Below, piece by piece: positions 23,335 to 31,744 of a DNA stretch of 32,875 bases. The position numbers were made by a program, and so were the translations under genes. The notes under the pieces are model-generated. The model did no database searches and had not been told where the DNA came from. It saw nothing but the letters and a program-made list of their open reading frames with translations. The stretch is from Thermovenabulum sp049723235 (GTDB lineage: Bacteria; Bacillota; Thermosediminibacteria; Thermosediminibacterales; Thermosediminibacteraceae). Every line of letters begins with the position of its first letter. Positions within the stretch are counted from its first letter, which is position 1. The stretch is from assembly GCF_049723235.1 (NCBI RefSeq), contig NZ_JBNARB010000023.1:1-32875 (forward strand). Reading direction: 5' to 3'.

Positions 23335-24711
23335 TTATTGAATTTCTAAGATTAAAATTTTAGTCGTATTATCGTTAATTTTAAACCGGTCATCCAGTCT
23401 AAACCCTCCTACCCATACTATTTCCCCTTCATTTTCAACTATGGGTACCAAATTCCTTTCAAAGGAGGGTATCTTTTGATCCACAAAAAAATCTTGAAGT
23501 TTTTTCGAGAATTTAAGGCCAAAAGGAAAAAATCTGTCCCCCGGCCGGCGATTTCTAACGATTAAATTTCCTCTTATTTTACCATAATCGACAAATACCT
23601 TCAAGGGTGTTGCTTCGAGCTTAAAATTTGTCGTCCTCTCCATTAGTTCCGCAGAAATCTTCTTGCCTATCTCATCAATATAAATTTCTCCCGGAATATT
23701 AAGTACATAAGAAAAATCCTTAATTTGGCCTTTACGATAAAAATAAAATTCCTCGTAACCTTTTTCACCGCAAATGCCCCGGGGCAGCTCGACCATTTTC
23801 CCCGGAGACTGCTCAATTATAAATTCATCCAATGCTTTAATATGCTTGAATTCTATATCTTTCAATTCGCCCAGGATGTTTTCTATCACTTTTCTCAATA
23901 TCCTGTACCTTGCGCCCGGAGGTTGTTTTTCAAAGGTTTTAATATATAACTTAATATAATTTTTCCCTTCGGTCACCATGGAAGGGTAGATATTTTCTAT
24001 TATACTTTCTATAAAGGATACATCCAGAGCCACTATATCCGAAAGCCTCTTTACAGCATCGCTAAAGTGAGGGCAAAATTTCTGTTTAATATAAGGAATT
24101 AATTCTAACCGGATTTTATTCCTGTAGTATTCGGTTTTCAGGTTAGTGCTGTCTATTCGATAGGGAATATTGTGTTTTTTTAAATAATCTTCAATATTTG
24201 TTCTTTCAATTTCTATAAGCGGCCTTATCAGGCACCCTCTTTTGGGCTCAATTCCTATTAACCCTTCTGTCCCGGTTCCCCTGAAAATATTCATTAGAAC
24301 TGTTTCTTCATGGTCATTCATATTGTGTCCCACGGCTATTTTATCCGCATTTAATTTTTCCTTGAGTCCGAATAAAAAGTCATACCTGACCCTTCTTGCC
24401 GCATCTTCGGGGGATAAACCGGTTTTTTCTATAATTTCCGGCACGTTTACCCTTTTAGAAAAAAATTTTACATTATATTTTTCGCACAAAGATTTTGCAA
24501 ATTCCTCATCCTCATCGGACTCCCTGCCGCGAAAACAATGGTTCAGATGGGCAGCAAAAATTTCCAATTGGAATTCTTCCCGTATTGAACAAAAGAGGTC
24601 TAAAAGGCATACGGAATCCGGCCCTCCCGAAAGGCCTATAATTATTTTATCTTTTATTCGTACCATATCGTATTTTTTTATGGTTTCTAAAAATTTCTCT
24701 TTAATACCCAT
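23335..24711 (-). CDS. tilS: tRNA(Ile)-lysidine synthase
   Basis: TilS attaches lysine to C34 of tRNA-Ile(CAU), switching it from Met to Ile decoding. The 458-residue protein has the PP-loop IGLSGGPDSVCLLDL at about residues 25-39, AAHLNHCFRGRESDEDEEF, and AVGHNMNDHEETVLMNIFRGTG for the N-terminal synthetase domain. The TilS C-terminal domain follows, with RRPGDRFFPFGLKFSKKLQDFFVDQKIP. ATG at 24711 follows GAGGGG. It lies 37 bases after spoIIE and before hpt and ftsH, the classic Firmicute order. It is essential in most bacteria. Confidence 0.96.
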   Translation of the reverse strand: MGIKEKFLETIKKYDMVRIKDKIIIGLSGGPDSVCLLDLFCSIREEFQLEIFAAHLNHCFRGRESDEDEEFAKSLCEKYNVKFFSKRVNVPEIIEKTGLSPEDAARRVRYDFLFGLKEKLNADKIAVGHNMNDHEETVLMNIFRGTGTEGLIGIEPKRGCLIRPLIEIERTNIEDYLKKHNIPYRIDSTNLKTEYYRNKIRLELIPYIKQKFCPHFSDAVKRLSDIVALDVSFIESIIENIYPSMVTEGKNYIKLYIKTFEKQPPGARYRILRKVIENILGELKDIEFKHIKALDEFIIEQSPGKMVELPRGICGEKGYEEFYFYRKGQIKDFSYVLNIPGEIYIDEIGKKISAELMERTTNFKLEATPLKVFVDYGKIRGNLIVRNRRPGDRFFPFGLKFSKKLQDFFVDQKIPSFERNLVPIVENEGEIVWVGGFRLDDRFKINDNTTKILILEIQ

Positions 24712-24748
24712 TTTTTCCCCTCAAAATCATATTTTCAAAAAAATATTA

Positions 24749-27061
24749 TCAATTTTTTCTCTCCCATACAAGCCCTACTAAAACTGCCATATCGTCCCTC
24801 TTTTCTTCAGAACCTTCTAAAACCTTTTTTAAAATTCTTTCGGCAAATTCCTGGGGATTGGTGGTCTTAATGCTCTCGATAATTTTTATGAATTTTTCTT
24901 CTTTATCCCCCTCGGTTTTAATAGAATCCATAACTCCATCGGTTACCATAATAACCATATCCTGAGGCATAAGTTTTTTCTTTATCTTTACCGGGTTTAT
25001 TCCATCCATAACTCCTATGGGAAGGGCACTACCCCTTAGCGATTCTACTTTATCCTTTCTCTTGATGAAGCTACTCACCGCTCCGGCTTTAACAAATTCC
25101 GCCATACCCGAAGACAAATCTATAAAAGTAATGTCCAGGGTGCTAAAGCTATCTCCCCCTGAGCCGTATACCTGCATTGCACTGTTTAGAATCCTGATGG
25201 CATCTTCCAGGTCATAGCCGGATTCAATAAGGTTTTCAAAAATTAAAAGGGTTTTTTCGCTGTGGTTTTTGGCCTTTTCCCCCACGCCCATACCATCACT
25301 TAAAGCCATAAAATATTTTCCTCCCAGGGTCTCGAAAAAGGTAGCACTATCTCCAGAAAAAGAAGCGCCCTCCTTAGGAATATTTACATAACCCACCGCC
25401 ACGGAAAGAACGCTTCTGGGCACTATTTTTATTCTGCATTTTTCTTTGCCGCTCCTTAAAGGGCAATCCACTTTTACCATATTTGCCCCTTTGATAAATG
25501 CGTTTTCAAAAAACGGCATTATTTTTATTTCACAGGTTCTATTCCCCATGCAGGGGCGTTTAATAATATAGTAATTGTGTCCTTCTCCCTCATCACCTAT
25601 AATTATGTTCTCCACATTAATGCCCTCTTTTAACAGCTCCTCCTTCAAATCTTCAGCATATCTATTTTCATCGATACCTTTTTCCGCCAGCATTTTGAGG
25701 CAGGAAGCAAAATGTTTAACCTTTTCAAAGGAAATATCCGAGATTTCCTTTACCATCGCATCGAGGACTTTTTTTAGCTCGTTTTTTTCTTTATCCATTT
25801 TAATAAATTTGTAAATTTCCTCCAGCTTTCCGCAGCGAACTTTAAAAAGTCTGGGTAAGTCTCCGTCAAGAAAAACTTCTTTGGCTGAATAAAGCTTAAA
25901 TATATCGGCAATAGTTGATTTATAATCTCTATCCCAGCAAGCTTTAAAAAGAGCACACTCCCTGCATATCCTGTTTTTTATTTTTAAAATAGAATCCTCT
26001 AAGGGATTTAAGTCCCCATTCCTGATAGGATATTTATATATTTTGCCCATTTCCTCCAAGGTGTTAGCAAGCTCTACCAATTGGGTTTTAATCATTTCTT
26101 TTAATATATTATTGATATCCCCAGAACTTTCTTCATCCAGCGATAAAGTTTTTTCCAGTTTTTTTATTGCGGCTTCCGGGGTTAAAATAGTAACGATAAA
26201 GATGAGTACTAAGGACGGATAATTTAAGAAATTTACGCTTCTTAGCCCTATGTAATAATGATAAATTCCATATCCTATTAAGAAACCTGTAAATACCGCA
26301 ATTTTACCGTACTTCTTTAAAAAAAAAGCAAAACAGCCGGAAATGCTGTAAAAAGTTAATGCCCAGGGTAATAAAGAAGAAGGGTATGCGAGCAAACTCA
26401 GGATAACCCCATATCCAAAGACTTCGCCGGTCCCCCGCGCAAATGCTGAAAAAACGATTATTGCCGAAATTACTAAGTTTTTAATGGGTACCCCAAAAAA
26501 TACGGTATTCCCTATGAGTTTTAAAATTGATCCAAATATTATGGTAAGGGTAATCAATTTTTCTACATTTCCTCTTTCCGGGGTGTAAAAAAAGGTTAGT
26601 CCTTCGCTTAAAATGATAACACTTATATATGTTAAAAGTGTTTCCAGTATCAACAGAATAATATCATAATAAGAGAAAGCTACCCAAAGGAAAGACAAAA
26701 GTCCTCCCATTATAAGGGAAGCGGGGCACAAAAAAGGTAAAAGCCATTTTTTTATCTGTATCTCCTTTTTAAAAGTTAAAATTAACAGGGTGAAAATTAT
26801 ATAGGCTAATCCGTATTTCCATAAAAAATTTACATCTTTAACCCCCGTAAAGGTTCCAATGAAAACAGGCAGAATCAAATAGGCTTTGTTTTTCTCCTTC
26901 ATGATAACCGAGGATATAAAAGGCAGCCCAAAGGGATAAATATTAAACAAGGAAGCATGTCCCATTATAAAACTAATTAAAATAAACATTAATTCCCGTA
27001 AAGAAATATTACTTTTCCTCAATTCCATTTCTTTCGAAGGGAAGACCTTTTTGTTTATCAT
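24749..27061 (-). CDS. spoIIE: Stage II sporulation protein E
   Basis: SpoIIE is a membrane-bound PP2C-type serine phosphatase that dephosphorylates SpoIIAA, releasing sigma-F in the forespore, and takes part in polar septum formation. The 770-residue protein has about ten N-terminal membrane helices (residues 20-300), a central regulatory/FtsZ-interacting region with cysteines (RICRECALFKACW), and the C-terminal phosphatase (GDSATFFETLGGKYFMALSDGMGVGEKA, VMVTDGVMDSI, DDMAVLVGLVW). Its presence is good evidence of an endospore former. ATG at 27061 follows a GGGGGTGGG site. Its promoter has the long spacing typical of Spo0A-activated genes. Confidence 0.96.
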   Translation of the reverse strand: MINKKVFPSKEMELRKSNISLRELMFILISFIMGHASLFNIYPFGLPFISSVIMKEKNKAYLILPVFIGTFTGVKDVNFLWKYGLAYIIFTLLILTFKKEIQIKKWLLPFLCPASLIMGGLLSFLWVAFSYYDIILLILETLLTYISVIILSEGLTFFYTPERGNVEKLITLTIIFGSILKLIGNTVFFGVPIKNLVISAIIVFSAFARGTGEVFGYGVILSLLAYPSSLLPWALTFYSISGCFAFFLKKYGKIAVFTGFLIGYGIYHYYIGLRSVNFLNYPSLVLIFIVTILTPEAAIKKLEKTLSLDEESSGDINNILKEMIKTQLVELANTLEEMGKIYKYPIRNGDLNPLEDSILKIKNRICRECALFKACWDRDYKSTIADIFKLYSAKEVFLDGDLPRLFKVRCGKLEEIYKFIKMDKEKNELKKVLDAMVKEISDISFEKVKHFASCLKMLAEKGIDENRYAEDLKEELLKEGINVENIIIGDEGEGHNYYIIKRPCMGNRTCEIKIMPFFENAFIKGANMVKVDCPLRSGKEKCRIKIVPRSVLSVAVGYVNIPKEGASFSGDSATFFETLGGKYFMALSDGMGVGEKAKNHSEKTLLIFENLIESGYDLEDAIRILNSAMQVYGSGGDSFSTLDITFIDLSSGMAEFVKAGAVSSFIKRKDKVESLRGSALPIGVMDGINPVKIKKKLMPQDMVIMVTDGVMDSIKTEGDKEEKFIKIIESIKTTNPQEFAERILKKVLEGSEEKRDDMAVLVGLVWERKN

Positions 27062-27092
27062 TTATACCCACCCCCATATTGTGGTAGGTATT

Positions 27093-27125
27093 ATTATAAA
27101 TTTATGGGGTAATAAAAATTGTCAC
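27093..27125 (-). promoter_or_regulatory. Putative Spo0A-type promoter of spoIIE with 21-base spacer
   Basis: On the minus strand GTGACA (27120-27125) and perfect TATAAT (27093-27098) are 21 bases apart. An unusually long spacer is a known feature of Bacillus spoIIE and spoIIG promoters, where Spo0A~P bound over the -35 region repositions sigma-A. A palindrome AAATTGT-G-ACAATTT covers the -35 element; matches to the 0A box TGTCGAA are partial (5 of 7). Confidence 0.5.
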
Positions 27126-27170
27126 AATTTACCTGTTAATATTTAAAATTTATTGACATTTTGCATTATA

Positions 27171-27200
27171 AAAAAATAAAAGTCGCAAAATGCGACTTTT
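27171..27200 (-). terminator. Terminator of the tRNA operon
   Basis: Stem AAAAGTCGCA / TGCGACTTTT with a 3-base loop, then ATTTTTTT on the minus strand, about 75 bases after the last tRNA and upstream of spoIIE. Confidence 0.85.
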
Positions 27201-27273
27201 ATTTACTCAAAGGATTATACTTTTTTGGAACATATTTAAATAGCCTTCGCCATTAATTTGCATAAAATAAAAA

Positions 27274-27348
27274 TGGTGACCCTGAGGGGAGTCGAACCCC
27301 TGTTACCGCCTTGAAAGAGCGGTGTCTTGACCACTTGACCACAGGGCC
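27274..27348 (-). tRNA. tRNA-Glu (anticodon UUC)
   Basis: The minus strand folds into a 75-nt cloverleaf. The acceptor GGCCCTG pairs with CAGGGTC (one G-U), the D arm is GTC/GAC, the anticodon loop CTTTCAA reads UUC at positions 34-36, and the T loop is GTTCGAC. CCA is encoded. It is third in the operon, 5 bases after tRNA-Met. Confidence 0.95.
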
Positions 27349-27353
27349 ACATT

Positions 27354-27430
27354 TGGTAGCGGCGCAGGGATTTGAACCCCGGACACTGCGGGTATGAACC
27401 GCATGCTCTAGCCAACTGAGCTACGCCGCC
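27354..27430 (-). tRNA. tRNA-Met (anticodon CAU, elongator)
   Basis: A 77-nt cloverleaf with acceptor GGCGGCG / CGCCGCT, D arm AGCTC/GAGC, anticodon loop TTCATAC and encoded ACCA. The acceptor resembles Bacillus elongator tRNA-Met and not the CAU isoleucine tRNA that TilS modifies, and it lacks the C1-A72 mismatch of the initiator. Confidence 0.9.
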
Positions 27431-27441
27431 ATGTATTCTTT

Positions 27442-27518
<77 letters not shown>

Positions 27519-27541
27519 TCGAAAACCAAAATGCAATATAT

Positions 27542-27570
27542 ATTTTATAGTACGATGCGGTTTATGTCAA
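27542..27570 (-). promoter_or_regulatory. Promoter of the tRNA operon
   Basis: Perfect TTGACA (27565-27570) and TAAAAT (27542-27547), 17 bases apart on the minus strand, about 25 bases upstream of tRNA-fMet. Confidence 0.8.
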
Positions 27571-27682
27571 GATTTTTTATTGTCTCGTGTGGTTATTTTA
27601 TGATAATGTCCTATTAAAATTTCTCTGTGAAAATGTCATATTATTTATGTTGCTCACTGTTTAATCGACGGTAAATGTCGGT

Positions 27683-28177
27683 TTAATTTGTAAAATAATT
27701 CAGCCCATTTTGTCTTATCCATTCTCTAATTTTTTCTTCAATCCCTGAATTTTTATTCTTCAAAGCATTCCTGAAAAAAATGGTAGAAAGGACATCTCCC
27801 TTTATCTTTTCTTTTAAAATATCAAATGTCTTGTTCGGGTAGCCGGCACAACAAGCAAATATAGCCACCCTTTTCCCTTTTAAGTCATAATTTGATACAA
27901 ATGTATTTATATAAGGATTTGGCCTGCCGGCCCAAACCGGAGTTCCAATTATAATGGTATCGTAACTTTTTATGTCCTTCTCAAAATCCTGGATTTCTGG
28001 CGTTTCTCCAAACACAGACATTTTTCCGCCCATAAAAAACTTTAAAAATCCCTTATACTTAAACTCCTTTATAGGTATAATTTTTATTAAATCAAATCCC
28101 GTAATCTTATGAATTAAACCCGCAACAAATTCAGTGTTCCCATCAAGGGAAAAATAAACAATTATACCTTTACCCAT
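27683..28177 (-). CDS. Flavodoxin family protein
   Basis: This 164-residue protein starts with the FMN phosphate-binding loop IVYFSLDGNTEFVA, followed by YDTIIIGTPVWAGRPNPYINTFV and KRVAIFACCAGYPNKTF, the usual loops around the flavin ring. It is a single-domain cytoplasmic electron carrier or NAD(P)H:quinone reductase-like protein; the partner cannot be named. ATG at 28177 follows GGAGGG. It stands alone between the chemotaxis-like gene and the tRNA operon. No clear promoter or terminator was found in the 129 bases upstream. Confidence 0.85.
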   Translation of the reverse strand: MGKGIIVYFSLDGNTEFVAGLIHKITGFDLIKIIPIKEFKYKGFLKFFMGGKMSVFGETPEIQDFEKDIKSYDTIIIGTPVWAGRPNPYINTFVSNYDLKGKRVAIFACCAGYPNKTFDILKEKIKGDVLSTIFFRNALKNKNSGIEEKIREWIRQNGLNYFTN

Positions 28178-28306
28178 TTACTATCCCTCCTTTGCTTTAT
28201 CTAATTTAAGAATAATTATTGAGAGATAAATAAAAAAGCATCCAATAGGAAGCAAGAACAACATATCCTGCCGGTATTGATACTAAAGAAATTATAACTT
28301 TTTACT

Positions 28307-29149
28307 TTATACAATTTTAGATATGCTTTCCAGGTCAGTTATTAATTTATTTAATTCTTCTATGGCAGCTGTAATTTCTTCAGAAGTAAAGGCCTGGCTT
28401 TTTGCGAGTTCAAAGGTTTTCTGAATCTCATCGCTTATTTTTGACATTTTTTGTTTTATCTCTTCGGTTATTTTTTCTATATTTTTCACCGAATCTGCAC
28501 TGCTTTTTGCCATTTTGCGGATTTCATCCGCAATAATGTTAAAACCCAATCCTTCCTTACCTGCCCGGGCAGCTTCAATCGCAGCATTTATTCCCAGTAT
28601 GTTCGAATTCATGGCAATATTTTTTATAAAGTTTAAAATCTCTTCGGTTTTGTTTATCTGTTCTTCCATCTCTTTTTTCATTGAATCTACAATTTCCATG
28701 CACTTAGAAAGTTCCTGGGCGGAAGCAGCCAGCTCCTCTGCCGATGCAACAACTTCCTCGCTGGTGCCGGATAAAGTTTTAATAGCCTGTTCCAGCCTTT
28801 CCTGGTTTTTAAGGCTCATACCGAGGGCTATACAGCCTATCACTTTGCCTGTTTCATCCTTTACAGGTACCGAAATTGATTTAAAAGGCACTCCGTAGAC
28901 TTCCTTGGGCAAAATATATTTTTGAATTTCTCCCGTTTCTATAACCTTCCATAAACGGCTATTCTCGGGAATCTTTTTGCCTTTTTGCTGGTCAAGTCTG
29001 AATTCCCCTTTAGAATAATTTGCCAGAAAACATTCGGTATCCGTTATCGATATATTGCAATCAAAGGGAAATAGGTTCAGAAAAATCGGGGTTACCTCTA
29101 TTAAAGTATCCAGAAGGGATTTTTCCTCAATTTGCGTTTGGCTTTGCAT
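28307..29149 (-). CDS. Soluble methyl-accepting chemotaxis-type signal transducer
   Basis: This 280-residue protein has no membrane segment. Residues 1-115 form a PAS/cache-like sensor (ISITDTECFLANY, VPFKSISVPVKDETGKVIGCIALGMS), followed by a short coiled coil. The MCP signalling tip is NIAMNSNILGINAAIEAARAGKEGLGFNIIADEIRKMAKSS, then about 55 residues of returning coil. It probably links a cytoplasmic signal to CheA/CheW or acts outside chemotaxis. No che or flagellar gene is in the window. ATG at 29149 follows GGAGG. The signalling domain is short compared with full-length receptors but intact at the tip. Confidence 0.88.
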   Translation of the reverse strand: MQSQTQIEEKSLLDTLIEVTPIFLNLFPFDCNISITDTECFLANYSKGEFRLDQQKGKKIPENSRLWKVIETGEIQKYILPKEVYGVPFKSISVPVKDETGKVIGCIALGMSLKNQERLEQAIKTLSGTSEEVVASAEELAASAQELSKCMEIVDSMKKEMEEQINKTEEILNFIKNIAMNSNILGINAAIEAARAGKEGLGFNIIADEIRKMAKSSADSVKNIEKITEEIKQKMSKISDEIQKTFELAKSQAFTSEEITAAIEELNKLITDLESISKIV

Positions 29150-29208
29150 TTTTTGCCTCCTTCTTTTGTAATACTTTTATTATTATTTTGGAATTTCTTT
29201 TTTTTAAT

Positions 29209-29214
29209 ATTATA
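29209..29214 (-). promoter_or_regulatory. Extended -10 promoter element of the chemotaxis-type gene
   Basis: Perfect TATAAT preceded by TGT (extended -10, TGnTATAAT) on the minus strand, about 60 bases upstream of the ATG. No good -35 match; TTAAAA lies 17 bases upstream. Confidence 0.5.
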
Positions 29215-29303
29215 ACATATATTTATTTTGTTTTAATTTATTTTTGTATTAATTTGTAAACTTTTGTTAATTTTAAAAGTATAAACTATCAGGTATTTTC
29301 TAA

Positions 29304-29340
29304 ACAAAAAAGAGGATGAATAATTCATCCTCTTTTTTGT
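29304..29340. terminator. Perfect bidirectional terminator after rplL
   Basis: An 18-bp inverted repeat (29304-29321 with 29323-29340) with GAGGATGAAT at its core and runs of A and T at the two ends, able to terminate on both strands. It lies 24 bases after the rplL stop and closes the ribosomal operon. Confidence 0.92.
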
Positions 29341-29363
29341 CCTAATATATTCTTTTATAACTT

Positions 29364-29741
29364 TTACTTTATTTCTACGGTTGCGCCCACTTCTGCAAGC
29401 TTTGCTTTTATTTGTTCTGCTTCTTCCTTGCTGACCTTTTCCTTTATCGGTTTCGGAGCACCATCTACGAGATCTTTTGCTTCTTTTAGTCCAAGACCGG
29501 TGAGCTCTCTTACGACCTTGATAACCTTGATCTTTTCTGCTCCAGGATTTGCAAGGATTACATCAAATTCTGTCTGCTCGGGTGCAGCTTCCGCTGCCGG
29601 AGCACCGGCCGCTGGGGCTGCAGCTACCGCTACAGGTGCGGCTGCTGTAACACCAAATTTGTCCTGTAAAGCCTTTACGAGCTCTGCCAATTCAATAACG
29701 GTCATATTCTCAATAGCTTGAATGATTTCCTCTTTTGTCAT
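29364..29741 (-). CDS. rplL: 50S ribosomal protein L7/L12
   Basis: This stalk protein recruits translation GTPases. The 125-residue protein has the N-terminal dimerisation helix (EIIQAIENMTVIELAELVKALQDKFGV), an Ala/Pro-rich hinge (residues 33-55) and the conserved C-terminal domain EKIKVIKVVRELTGLGLKEAKDLVDGAPKPIKE. ATG at 29741 follows AGGAGG. It is the second gene after the L10 leader, 80 bases from rplJ. Unlike in most bacteria, rpoB does not follow; a terminator does. Confidence 0.97.
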   Translation of the reverse strand: MTKEEIIQAIENMTVIELAELVKALQDKFGVTAAAPVAVAAAPAAGAPAAEAAPEQTEFDVILANPGAEKIKVIKVVRELTGLGLKEAKDLVDGAPKPIKEKVSKEEAEQIKAKLAEVGATVEIK

Positions 29742-29821
29742 TTTACATACTCCTCCTTAATTTTCCATTGATTTTATTATTTTAAATTAAACTTTTCTTT
29801 AAGGTAATTTTTTTAATGCCT

Positions 29822-30340
29822 TCATGAGGCTTTCTTTTCTTGAATAGCCTGTAAGGTATATACCAGGTCTCTGAGAGGTGCCTGTAATACCCATACGATA
29901 CCAAAGAGCGGCGATTGTATTGCTCCCACAGCTTTTGCAAGCAGCTCTTCTCGAGGAGGCATTTTGGCAAGCTTTTCCACAATATCCTTGCCGCCTGCTT
30001 TTCCTTCTACTACCGCAGCCTTTAATTCAAGATTTTTATGGTCCTTTGCAAATTCTGTTAGAATTTTGGCTGCTGCGACGGGGTCCTTATAGCTAAAAGC
30101 TATTGCTGTAGGGCCTTCCAAATATTCATCGATATTGAAGGGCATATCCTTCGTGGCGATTTTGGCAAGGGTGTTTTTTACCACCTTGAACTCTACGCCC
30201 TGCTCCCGAAGCCTTCTTCTTAGTTCTGTGACCTCCGCTACATTCAGTCCCTTATAGTCTGCCAAAATAGCTGACTTTGCTTCGGAAAATTTCTTTTTCA
30301 ATTCCTCTACTTCCTGTACCTTTTGCTCCTTAGTCAGCAC
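29822..30340 (-). CDS. rplJ: 50S ribosomal protein L10
   Basis: L10 anchors L7/L12 dimers at the ribosomal stalk and binds its own mRNA leader as a repressor. The 172-residue protein has FSEAKSAILADYKGLNVAEVTELRRRLREQGVEFKVVKNTLAKIA for the rRNA-binding domain and a C-terminal helix for L12 binding. The start is GTG at 30340 after GGGGAGGTG. The leader upstream carries a terminator and antiterminator, so rplJ-rplL are regulated separately from rplK-rplA. Confidence 0.96.
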   Translation of the reverse strand: MLTKEQKVQEVEELKKKFSEAKSAILADYKGLNVAEVTELRRRLREQGVEFKVVKNTLAKIATKDMPFNIDEYLEGPTAIAFSYKDPVAAAKILTEFAKDHKNLELKAAVVEGKAGGKDIVEKLAKMPPREELLAKAVGAIQSPLFGIVWVLQAPLRDLVYTLQAIQEKKAS

Positions 30341-30375
30341 TTTTTCACCTCCCCGCAGTTTATTTTATAAAAATT

Positions 30376-30495
30376 AAAGAGGTCTTTCTGCAGACGTAGA
30401 GAAAGACCTCTTTTATGCCCTCAAAACGCATAAAGAAACCTATATATTACACGCCTCGGTAGGATATTAAGCCTTTCGGCACCTACTGTCTGCAG
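30376..30495 (-). ncRNA. L10 leader with attenuator
   Basis: The region between rplA and rplJ holds an L10-type leader with the conserved GTAGGTG and CCTACCGAGGC strands (30451-30487) enclosing GCCGAAAGGC. It is followed by a 14-bp terminator stem (30400-30413 with 30376-30389) and a T-rich tract. The segment CTGCAGAC-A-GTAG (30483-30495) is complementary to CTAC-GTCTGCAG in the terminator loop, giving an antiterminator. L10 binding would favour termination. Confidence 0.85.
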
Positions 30496-30531
30496 CGAAG
30501 GTAATTTTCGTTATTCAATTTTAATTTTAGC

Positions 30532-31230
30532 CTATTTCTCCACGACCTTTAAAGGATTTATTTTAATTCCGGGACCCATTGTGCTCGAAACCACAATGCT
30601 CTTTAAATACTGTCCCTTTGCTGCTGCAGGTTTTGCTTTTATTATTGATTCCATTAACGCTCTGAAATTCTCCAGTAATTTTTGAGCCCCGAAGGATTTC
30701 TTACCTATTGGTGCATGTACAATACCCGTTTTATCTACACGGTATTCTATCTTACCGGCTTTTATCTCTTTTACCGCCTTTGCGATATCAAATGTAACGG
30801 TGCCGGCTTTCGGGTTGGGCATTAACCCTCTCGGACCCAATATTTTACCCAGTTTACCTACCGCCCCCATCATATCGGGCGTAGCAACTGCCACATCGAA
30901 ATCTAAAAATCCACTTTCTATTTTTGCAATAAGCTCTTCTGCTCCCACAATATCTGCTCCCGCTTCTTCAGCTTCCTTTGCTTTTTCTCCTTTAGCGAAC
31001 ACCAGTACCCTCTTTGTTTTACCTGTTCCGTGGGGCAGCACCACCGTGCTCCTCACCTGCTGGTCGGCATGCCTGGGATCCACACCAAGCCTTACCGCAA
31101 CCTCAATTGTTTCATCAAATTTCTTGTTTGCCGTTTGCAAAACCAGTTCCATAGCTTCCTGGGGTTCGTAAAGTTTCGTCCTATCCACAAGCTTTAAAGC
31201 TTCTTGATATGCCTTACTCCTTTTTGCCAA
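30532..31230 (-). CDS. rplA: 50S ribosomal protein L1
   Basis: L1 binds 23S rRNA at the E-site stalk and can repress its own operon. The 232-residue protein has domain I strands (FDETIEVAVRLGVDPRHADQQVRSTVVLPHGTG), domain II (KRVLVFAKGEKAKEAEEAGADIVG) and the signature KLGKILGPRGLMPNPKAGTVT, plus the C-terminal VVSSTMGPGIKIN. It follows rplK by 59 bases. All features are standard. Confidence 0.97.
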   Translation of the reverse strand: MAKRSKAYQEALKLVDRTKLYEPQEAMELVLQTANKKFDETIEVAVRLGVDPRHADQQVRSTVVLPHGTGKTKRVLVFAKGEKAKEAEEAGADIVGAEELIAKIESGFLDFDVAVATPDMMGAVGKLGKILGPRGLMPNPKAGTVTFDIAKAVKEIKAGKIEYRVDKTGIVHAPIGKKSFGAQKLLENFRALMESIIKAKPAAAKGQYLKSIVVSSTMGPGIKINPLKVVEK

Positions 31231-31289
31231 TTATTTTCCCTCCCTGTGGTTTTATCGGAAGAATAACTCCTCCCACTTTAATGACGTAA

Positions 31290-31715
31290 TTAGTCTACTA
31301 CTGTTATGCCCATGCTGCGGGCTGTACCTTCTATCATCCTCATTGCTGCTTCCAGGCTCGCAGCATTTAAGTCCTTCATTTTAAGTTCGGCAATTTCCTT
31401 TATATCCTTTTTGGTTACCTTGCCCACTTTGTTTTTATTGGGCTCTCCCGAACCCTTTTCCACACCAGCAGCCTTCATTAGAAGTACGGATGCCGGCGGT
31501 GTCTTTAAAATAAAAGTGAAGGACCTATCCTGATATACGGTGATTTCGACAGGAATTATTAATCCTGCCTGAGCGGCTGTCTTTTCGTTGAACTCTTTGC
31601 AAAAGTTCATTATATTAATTCCCGTAGGACCAAGAGCTGGACCCACCGGTGGAGCCGGCGTCGCTTTGCCTGCAGGAATCTGTAGTTTTACCATTGCCAC
31701 AACTTTTTTAGCCAT
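31290..31715 (-). CDS. rplK: 50S ribosomal protein L11
   Basis: L11 forms the GTPase-associated centre with 23S rRNA and is needed for the RelA response. The 141-residue protein has the flexible N-terminal domain (LQIPAGKATPAPPVGPALGPTGINIM) and the C-terminal rRNA-binding domain ending in DLNAASLEAAMRMIEGTARSMGI. ATG at 31715 follows GGGAGGTG. It lies 29 bases after nusG in the usual secE-nusG-rplK-rplA order. Confidence 0.97.
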   Translation of the reverse strand: MAKKVVAMVKLQIPAGKATPAPPVGPALGPTGINIMNFCKEFNEKTAAQAGLIIPVEITVYQDRSFTFILKTPPASVLLMKAAGVEKGSGEPNKNKVGKVTKKDIKEIAELKMKDLNAASLEAAMRMIEGTARSMGITVVD

Positions 31716-31744
31716 TCAAACACCTCCCTTTCATTGAAGCATTT

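Noticed and set aside
29782..29982. 66-codon minus-strand frame near the end of rplJ
   Set aside because: It overlaps rplJ in another frame and has no start signals.
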